Positions 45,009-54,500 of a DNA stretch of 64,000 bases are shown piece by piece. The translations under genes were made by a program, and so were the position numbers. The number at the start of each line of letters is the position of its first letter. Positions within the stretch are counted from its first letter, which is position 1. The notes beneath the pieces were generated by a model. That model did not search any database and was not told the DNA's origin. It worked only from the letters and a program-made list of their open reading frames with translations. The stretch comes from Umbellularia californica (Eukaryota; Streptophyta; Magnoliopsida; Laurales; Lauraceae): contig JAPQWN010000001.1 of NCBI GenBank assembly GCA_028538565.1, forward strand, positions 45,808,501 through 45,872,500, read 5' to 3'.

Positions 45009-45740
45009 GGTTTATTTTCCGGCCCGCATTTGCTGCATTTTGCGTCTCGTTTAACATGCCATTCCACATTTGTGATGATTTCAATTGATTGCTGAACTTC
45101 TAGACTTCGAATCTTCAAATTATCATACTTAGGTTGCATCGTTTGCATAAAATACCAAAAAAATCATAAAGTCATAAAACTCTTCCCTTCTCATCTTGCT
45201 CTTTAGTAATTAGAGAAGAGAACAAAAAAATTAAAAGAAATAGAAAAATACATAAAAAGAAAAAGAGTAGACATTAATTAAGTAGATAAAACCCTAGATT
45301 GTTCTTTAGGATAGCTCGCATTACTTTTGCATAAAAAACCAAACACCAAAAAAAAAAAGAGTCATAAAACACTTCTCCTCTCATCTTGCTTACTAGTAAT
45401 TAGAGAAGAGAACAAAAAGAAGTAGTAGAATTATAGAGTTAGACATTAACTAGGTAATCCTAGGTTAGTCCATTAATGCTCGAGTGAATTAATAAACTTA
45501 ATCAACCCTTATCAATTAATTCGAAGCAATTAATTAAAACACTCAATTAAAATCCACATACTTAATTAATTAATTAAATCCCTAAAACTTATTAACAACT
45601 CATAATGAAACCCCAAATTAAATAAAACTTTAATCAACAAATCCCAATTAAAATCCCGATTAACAAACCTAATCAATAAGCTTTAATTTATTAAAAGAAA
45701 TTAACTTAAAGACACCCTAGAAGATAACAAACTACTAGAC

Positions 45741-46100
45741 TGACACTTAGGAGCAACCACAAGTGCTCCCAAGTCACCCTTGACACTTAGGAGTAAACAC
45801 AAGTGCGCCCAAGTCACCCCAGACACTTAGGAGCAACCACAGGTGCGCCCAAGTCACCCTTGACACTTAGGAGCAACCACAAGTGCTCCCAAGTCCCCCT
45901 TGACACTTAGGAGCAAACACAAGTGCGCCCAAGTCACCCCAGACACTTAGGAGCAACCACAGGTGCTCCCAAGTCACCCTCGACACCTAGGAGCAACCAG
46001 AAGTGCGCCCAAGTCATCTCAGACACTTAGGAGCAACCACAGGTGCGCCCAAGTCATCCCAGACACTTAGGAGCAACCACAAGTGCGCCCAAGTCATATT
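45741..46100 (+). repeat. Minisatellite, nine 40-bp units derived from the hairpin
   Basis: Nine exact-length 40-bp units of the form GACACTTAGGAGCAACCACA followed by AGTGCGCCCAAGTCAYCC. Units 1-3 resemble units 4-6 in order, giving a 120-bp higher-order repeat. Confidence 0.95.
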
Positions 46101-46427
46101 TAGTTTGGGAATCACCGAATCCCTATTAATTTCAAACTTTGACCCATATCAACACACTAGAACACCCTTATGATTTGAAACAACTATAGCCAGTAGCCTA
46201 GATTAACCTAAAAGATTAAACCGACTTAAGCCACAAAAACATCCACATAAGTACCAATCCGTTGACACTTAGCCTCCCATAATCATTAAGAAATCTAATT
46301 AATTGAAACCTAATTTAATTCCAATTGACACAAAACAATAAAAACACAGTTAATTTAAAGAACATCAAACGATAAACACTTAATCTCAAATTAACCCATA
46401 AAGAAGAAAAGAAACACGCAAACCAGA

Positions 46428-47020
46428 CACTTGGGAGCAACCACAGTTGCGCCCAAGTCACCTTGGAAACATAGGCGCCACCACAGGTGCGCCCAAGTCA
46501 TCCAGGGACTTATGCGCCCCATCCTAGTCCCAAGGCCACCACATCCCAACTCACTTCCAATCTCGATTAAAATTAACATCTTAGAACATTTTCAGAACCA
46601 ATAACAACATTTAAATCAAAACCTCGATCAACTTAGACTATTCTGGCACTTCAAACTGAGCCAAAGTAACCAAAAGAATTTCAAATTCCAACTTGGGCGC
46701 CACTACTGGTGCGCCCAAGTGCACAGGAATACCTAGGCGCACACACAGGTGCGCCCAAGTCCTCTGTCACATCCAAGTTGAGAACCTTGGTTTCGTTTCG
46801 AATCCCGGACTTAAGACTATTAAAATTAATTGACCCAAAGTTAAAGCCAACAACAGAACAGAAGCCTACATTAATTAGAATCCCGCGGAACTCCAAAACC
46901 AAGCCCATACCATCGAAGCCAGCCGAATCACAAAGAGTAGCCACTTGGGCGCCACCAAAGGTGTGCCCAAGTCACCAAGAGGACCTAGGCGCCACCACAG
47001 GTGCGCCCAAGTCCTCCCAT
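46428..47020 (+). repeat. Dispersed hairpins, 3' half of family 2 LTR
   Basis: Six further copies near 46,428, 46,468, 46,690, 46,731, 46,943 and 46,984, arranged as three pairs about 40 bases apart. The same ...GGTGCGCCCAAGTC right arm ends most of them. Confidence 0.8.
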
Positions 47021-48247
47021 CCCCCGTTTCACTAGTTTCAACAACCATTTAATCATTTAAACTGAAACCTAGAATTCCAGAACCTTTGGCACACTAAAAC
47101 AGAACCTTAAAACACTCTTAACTCACCCTAAATAACTCCTAATCAAACCACAACTTAAAACAAACCAAATCAAATTAATAAGTTGTTTAGGCATAGGAGC
47201 TATCAAATTTAGACAATTTACACCCTAGCATTAGATCGGGTTTCCTCATTAGATAGATTAGAGCATTAGGCTTCGTCCCATCACTTTTCTTGTTCCGTTA
47301 GGGGACCGGGAGAGCTAATGTGGGCGGTCTAGGACCTTAGGTTTAGGGTTAATCCGATGATCAGTAATAAAGCATTAATTATGTAAATCCAAGTAAAATC
47401 CCCTAGTTAGGCCCTTCTAGCCCCAATATAAAAAATCCATAAAAACTATAAAACCAATAAAATAAACCCAAAAAGATTTTTCTTTTATTTCTTCCTCCAC
47501 CTCAGGTGCCAAATATTTAATTGAACTCAATGATAAAAGGGAAAGAAGAATTGATTTCTAAAATTGAATAAATGAGAATGACGAGATGAGATGAATGATT
47601 TCGCGCACACTTTAAAACAATCACGGCCCATCGGCCACTCTAAAACAAATATCGGCCCATCGGCCACCTTTAGTCAATTACGGCCCATCGGCCTTTCACC
47701 TTTATCACTCGTGTATCACACACGAAAAACACAGAAATCACAAGTCAAAGTCTCATTTGCATCATTGTTTTGGTTTGCAAAGTCAGCCTTTAAACCCTAT
47801 TTTGCCAAGGGATTTGAAGGGGGTACCCGGGAACGGGGCCGATCTTCTTATTAAATATTTGGCACCTCCCCCCTTTTATTTTCTTTATCTTAATTGTTTT
47901 ACTTTACTTGGATATACTATGATTTTGCTATGTGAGGATTAACCTTTATTTGGACTTTAACGTGTAACCCTGAATTGACCCTATATTAAAGAGACCCAAA
48001 AAGACCCAAATTAATGTGACAAGACAACCGTCGTGTGTTGCCGGCAGCACATTAGACGAGAGGAAGGACCCACCTATTTATTTTCTCCCATTTTTCTTCG
48101 GCTTTCGTCGAAGGACGGTGTTACGGCCGTTACCGTAGCTGGCGATCGTGATCCGTCGATTTTGAGGGTAGTCGGAATCCTCATTTTCGATGTAAAATTT
48201 AAATAGCACATGTATAGATGAATGGAGATCTTCCCAAGCCCATTGGT

Positions 48248-48265
48248 TGGCGCGGGGGGGTCGAA
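48248..48265 (+). promoter_or_regulatory. Candidate primer binding site, family 2
   Basis: TGGCGCGGGGGGGTCGAA begins TGG and ends TCGAA, the complement of a tRNA acceptor end and T-loop start. It resembles, with an internal gap, the complement of a plant tRNA-Arg 3' end as I recall it. A competing site TGGCGATCGTGATGGGACC starts at 48,284, and a related copy starts at 48,140. Confidence 0.35.
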
Positions 48266-48351
48266 AATTCACATCCGACAGCCTGGCGATCGTGATGGGA
48301 CCTCTTTTGTTGTCTTGTCACGAATTTGGGTCTTTCTGCAGTTCTATTGTA

Positions 48352-48390
48352 GGACACGAACATCCAATCAATGACCGGATGTCCGTGTCC
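48352..48390 (+). other. Leader hairpin before family 2 gag
   Basis: GGACACGAACATCC (48,352-48,365) and GGATGTCCGTGTCC (48,377-48,390) pair over 14 positions with one mismatch and an 11-base loop. It lies about 190 bases before the gag start, a position where packaging or dimerisation structures are known in retroelements. Function is inferred. Confidence 0.5.
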
Positions 48391-48578
48391 CATTCAGTTT
48401 AGGGTTATTATAAGTTTAGTCCCAAATTAAACCTAAGGTTCGAATGAACCGTCCACTAAGCTTTCCCCCATTACATCATAAGAAACAAGCCTACACCAAC
48501 ACTCACTACCAAAGAACATAAAACGTGCTTTTCTCATCCCCTCCTTCTCTCTACTCTCATCTAAATATTTCTTCACAA

Positions 48579-51500
48579 ATGGAGGGTTACACGTTCGGAA
48601 TGTCCGATCTACAACCCCTCTCTCCCCTGCTGTTGACTCGCACTGCTGGCGGATCACACCAAACACCACAAAATATAGAATCATCAAGGATACTAGATGG
48701 GTACTTAGCGTCTTCAAGTCATGACCCACAACAGATAAGACAGTCTCTTTTTGAAGGAGGCCCTATCCCGGTCAATACCATTACAATGGGCAAGAATCAT
48801 TCTAACATATCTACCCCATCTCATTCGTCAGGAGAGAACCAATTCTCCTCACATTCAGGAGTAACTTACACGGACCTAGTCAGCCCCACCGGCCAAGTTA
48901 TAAGATATAGGGTCCACGACAATGTCTCGTCAAGAGATCACTCTCTCCGCGCAAACAACCCTGTTGTCTCACAGGTTATACCCTACTCTTCCCTAATCAG
49001 TCAGACCGAGCCAATCACGACTTCTATCCCACAATATGGGATGCCTACTGATGCACCTATCACTACCCCGGCCAGAGTTATCGCACCATCCCAGACTCTC
49101 ACGATAAACGAGAATCTATATCGACAGCCGAGTCATGGCTTAGTAAACCTGGGTCTGTTGGCGACATCCAACACCTCGCACCAAAACCCCTGGGCTCATA
49201 TGGGAACGCCAGATGTCTACCAGCAACGTGAGGCAGCTCGACCTCAATTTCAAGTAATGACTCCTCCGCCAATCAATCAAATGAATTACAACCCTATGAC
49301 GGCTAGCAACGATATATTATATCCCCAGCCGATTCAATATGAGAGGACCTCTCTTGTTTATCAAAATCTGACCCCCTTAACCTACCAAGTGCCTAATTCA
49401 AATCAGGGTCCCCCAATCCAAAACAGTCAGGCTATCAATCCCTCGAGCGTTAGAAATTCTTATCAAACATACCTAGGAAACGAGCCACGCTATCAACAGG
49501 CATATCAACCGTTCGCATTAAGTCCGATGATTGATCAACATAGAGGACAATCAGTTGGTTATGGAGGAACTCAATTGAACCAAAACTATCATCCTATTCA
49601 ACAACCATATCCCCGAGAGCAATTCCAAGAGCCAGCCTATGCCCCGACGCCACTAGGACCTCAAGGAGGATACCAACCACAGACAATCCAATACCTAGAT
49701 CGTTTAGCATTTAAAGAATTGCAGAAAAACGTAGAAGAACTTAAAAGTGAAATTAAGAAGAAGTCCTCAAGCTCGTCTGGAAGAAAGCTAGGTTTCTATG
49801 ATTTTACCAAAAAAGAAGAAAAGGAGAGGTCACCCTTCCCTGTCAGAGCGCCTAAATTCGTACCCTATGATGGGACAACTGACCCTCAACACCATTTAGT
49901 TTCGCTCTGCAATAAGTGTCGTGCCATCGCTGACAATGACTCTATGCTCATAAACTATTTTCAAGAATCTCTAACAGGGGATGCATTAACTTGGTATACG
50001 TCTATACCTTCCCACGAAATTAATACATTCGAGGATGTAATAGAGAAGTTCCTAGCACGATACCAGCACTTGACTAAGAACAAACCCCTTTGGCATGACT
50101 TAACGAACCTCAAACAAAAGAATAACGAGGATTACGAGGAATTCGCGGTGAGATGGCAAAATCAATTTGCGCGAACAGATTGCAATATGCAAGAGGAGGA
50201 ACAAGTGAGAATGGCCATATCAAACATGAAGGATCCAATGAGGGCTTTAATGACGATCGGGGAAGTAGTTAGCTGGAGTGGCTTGTACCGTAGATTGTCT
50301 AGGATGAAACAAAACTTGGACGAAGGGGTGTTAAACACCATTATTGACCATAAGAAAAACACGCGTAGGATAGGCACAACCACCCAACCAGAAAGCCGCG
50401 CAACCCTTGAGGTAAGCTCAAATCAAGAAGAGCTTTACCGACCGTACCAAGAACATAATAGTGTCAGCTTTAACCAACACCAAAATCAAGGGCAAAATGG
50501 CAATCCCAATTTCCAGGGTGGTAACCCGAATTTTCAAAGGAACAACCAGAATTATCAACGGAACAATCAAAACTTCCGAAACCCTCCTAGAAACAATCAA
50601 GGTTATGACCCACCACCAAGGAGCCAAGGATTCCCAGTGAATCAAAATCAGAGCCCTGACCACGCGCAATCGGTTCCGAATTCAACTGTTTTGCCACCAA
50701 ACCAGAACGCGAATCCTCGACCCAACTACGGTACGGTTCCCTTCAATTACAATAGAGACAACAATGGCAACCAAAATAACACGAACAATGGAAGTAGAAG
50801 GAGATTCGGACCCAAGAGGACAGGCTACCCATCCCTGCCACAACCTTGGACTGCTGTCTTCTGGTCTCTTCTAAATCAGAACGCCCTCCGACTCCCACCA
50901 GAACGACTGCAGGCGTGGTCAGAACACCTGGATAAGACCAAGTTTTGTGCCTACCGTAGGATGCCGGGGCATGACCTCACCCAATGCTATACAGTTAGAG
51001 ACCTGATTTACGACCTTAATGATGAAGGTAGGATTGATTGGAACAATATTAGGCCGATAGGCACGAACGACCCACGGAATACCCCTCCTAATCAAAACGC
51101 TACCGCTAATCCAACACAGAATATTCTAAACATGCAGATTTATACAAACCCGCTACCTCAACATGGGCCATCAACCTCTAGACAAACCTCGCAAACTCAA
51201 TTGATAAACATCGCCATGATAGAACACCAACACATTGATATCACGACCCAAGGGAGCATAAATCATAATCAACCATGCCATGATGATTTCTTTGAAGAAG
51301 AAGACTATAGAAAATACATCAAGCCATGGGACGGAAAGACGAAGTTCAAAATCTATAACTCCGGAATGGACGCGATTGTCGATTCTCCTGACCTTTACAA
51401 AGTAAATTTTGATGAACCAAATGACCAAGGACCACCGATCCTCGCGAACTCTGGATTAGATCCTCACCCGGATGCAAATGCATCTCAAGCCCATCTCCGA

Positions 51501-54500
51501 TCCGGGCGAATTTGTCCTTCCCGATTACCCCCTCATCCGGTCACTCGAGATCCAGAATCGCAAAACCCCAACACTCAAGTTGAGGAAATAGTCGATGAAA
51601 GAGCCCATATTTCGATAGAAACGGGAATAGAATATGATCTCTTAGGACACCTCACGAAGATCCTAGCTAAGGTATCCGTCCTCGACTTAATTAAAACCTC
51701 ACCCAAACATCAGCAACAGTTACTTGAGGCTATTACGCGGTTGCAAGTCCCGGTAAACATAACTCCCGAAGAGTTGAGAACTACCATCGCAACCTTAGCC
51801 CCGGGAACCCCTTTTCCTGCCCTTACGTTTACCGAAGAAGAACTAAAAGAGATACCGCCTGAAGCGAGGACGTCTCCTCTACATCTAACGATCAAGATAG
51901 CAGGAAAGGAAATATCAGGAGCTTTGGTCGACACTGGCGCATCATTGAACATATGCCCATTGAAAACCTACAAAGCTTTAGGGCTCACAACAAAAGACTT
52001 AACTCCGGCCCCCATGGTGGTGACTGGTTATGATGGGAATAAGAAAACAGTATGTGGAAAAGTTATGTTATTAGTACAAACGGGTCCGATTTCGATGCCA
52101 GAGGAATTTTATATCATGGACATCCCCGCCACTTTCAATTTAATTTTAGGACGTCGATGGTTGAATCATATGAACGCCGTCATGTCAAGCGGGCATCAAT
52201 GTGTCAAATTCCCCCATTTAGACAAGATCATAAAAATGATGGGGGACCCACCTGTGATCGAACCGGAAGAACTCCAAATACTCCCAACCTTACAACCCGC
52301 TCCCATGACGCCAGAGTTCAAGATTCATGGATACAGAGTTGACCCGCTCATCTCCTTAATGGATATGGACCCCATGCAAAATATGTTTCATGAATTTTCC
52401 CCCCTTCAAAATCCAATAACAGACAATCGGAATCAAGCGCCAGGATGGACTCTGATGAGGAAGATGGGATATCAACCCGGATTTGGACTAGGAAAAGACG
52501 GGGAAGGTGCTATCAACCCCTACATACCAGATCCTAGAGTAAAAGCAGAAGGATTAGGATACGATGCGCATAGTAATATGAGAGGTAAGCAAGAGGATTG
52601 GACTTTAGATGAACACTTTGTAAGACACGATAGAACTCTAGATCCCAATGCATCACCAACTAGAGAGGGACGTGACAATTTGGATCCGAACGATAAAGGT
52701 AAGGCCGTTCTAGTAGAAGATTGGGAAGACTCTACGTCGTCTGAAAGTGAGATCTACGAGCAAATCTTTGATTATCAGAGAGAGTTCCATTCACCAGAAG
52801 AAGTGGATGATGCAGATTGCACCGTCAATCTAAGGTTCCAGACCCTATCATGCAACATGTTGACTATAAACAAATCAACTCGTTTACCCAAAAAAAAAAC
52901 GCCGATTACCGAACTCAGAGAAAGTCGCGAAACATGGGAAATTGAAGACCCTACCCGCGAGGAAGTGGTATATTGGCCCGTTGCCTGGCACCATTGGCGA
53001 GAAGACCCCTCTCAAGAAGACCATGAAGTTTGGGAAGCAGATGACCAAAACGACCATGAAGTGGTATACCGCCCCACTACCTGGCTACGCCAGCGGGGAG
53101 GATCCTCCTTGGTAGATAGCCCATCTTCAAACTCACCTGTACCATATCATTTCAAAAATCCAAAAAAATTAGAAAACCCCAAAAACCCTAAAAAGTTAGA
53201 AAATAGAAAACCCAAAAACATAGGAACCGTAGGAGTAGAAGACTTTAGTCCTCATCAAAACGTGGGCAATCCAAGGAGATGGAAGTTACCTCCGGTAGAG
53301 CGGTCCCGCCTAGAGGAGATTATGACCAACATCGATAAGTTAGGCTGTGAGTCTCTGCCGATCATTCCGGAGCCCGAATCCTTAGTGCAAGCTACAAACG
53401 CCAATGATGGAATGAGTGTTTACGAACTAGTGGACGCCGAAGAAGGGGATGATGAAATTTCTGAAGAATTTGGGAGAGTAATCAAGAAATTTGATGAAGA
53501 GACGCAAGCGGCTGCCGAAAAGACAAAGGAAATAAACCTAGGGACGGATGAGAGACCCAAACAAGTCCAAATCAGTGCATGCCTAGAACCTGACGAAGAA
53601 AGTAAAATCCTTGAGATCCTAAGAGAGTATCAGGACGTGTTCGCGTCAGATTATAATGATATGCCCGGTCTTGCACGCTATCTGGTGGAGCACCGAATTC
53701 CGCTAGAGGAAAATGCTAAACCCGTCAAACAAAAGTTGAGAAAGATGCTTCCCGACGCTGCCCTGAAAGTGAAGGAGGAGGTTGACAAGCTCCACCAAGC
53801 TAAATTCATCAGGGTCGTATTATTCCCTCAATGGGTCGCCAACATAGTTCCGGTAAAGAAGAAAGACGGACGCGTCCGAGTTTGTATCAACTTTCGAAAT
53901 TTGAACAAGGCATCTCCCAAAGACGATTTCCCTTTGCCTCACATTGACTTGCTTGTTGAAAATACTGCAGGGCACGCCATGCTATCTTTTATGGATGGTT
54001 ACTCAGGGTACAATCAAATCAAGCTGTCACCAGAAGATCAAGAGAAGACATCATTTACTACACCCTGGGGGACCTACTGCTACGTTGTGATGCCTTTTGG
54101 CTTGAAAAATGCCGGTGCCACTTATCAGAGAGCCATGATGGCGATATTCCACGACATGATACACGATTGTGTAGAGGTTTACGTAGATGACATTCTAATC
54201 AAATCCGAAACCCGTGAGGATCATATCGTAGCCCTTAGGAGAGTCCTTCAACGATCTAGGGACACCCAACTGAAGATGAATCCGAAGAAATGTGTTTTTG
54301 GAGTATCCTCTGGCAAACTCCTGGGCTTCATGGTAAGTAACCGGGGAATCGAAGTTGATCCTTCTAAGATAAAGGCCATCCTTGAAAAGCCGCCCCTGAA
54401 GAATCTCAAAGAATTGAGAGGCCTCATAGGACGACTGCAGTTCATCAGGAGATTCATTTCACAACACTCCCAAAAATGCGAGCCGTTTTACAAATTGCTA

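Larger units (their letters stand above)
42552..48242 (+). repeat. Family 2 5' LTR (right edge tentative)
   Basis: The left edge is clear: a TG start where homology with 40,095 begins and the surrounding family 3 LTR is interrupted. The right edge is set at AAGCCCA, six bases before a PBS-like TGGCGCG. A TATA box lies at 43,603-43,609. The LTR holds some twenty GC-rich hairpins, a 9 x 40-bp minisatellite and an 18-bp inverted repeat. The AT-rich stretch at 45,180-45,740 contains no feature I can name. Confidence 0.55.

Noticed and set aside
45741..46100. CRISPR-like array
   Set aside because: The 40-bp units are contiguous with no unique spacers, inside a plant LTR. It is a minisatellite.
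43015..47035. Short ORFs with recurring LGAHTGAP or WAPLWVRPS peptides
   Set aside because: These are the GC hairpin repeat read in frames on either strand. No frame is maintained between copies.
47860..47873. TGGCACCTCCCCCC as family 2 primer binding site
   Set aside because: No CA-ended LTR edge before it, and its complement lacks the T-loop pattern of a tRNA end.
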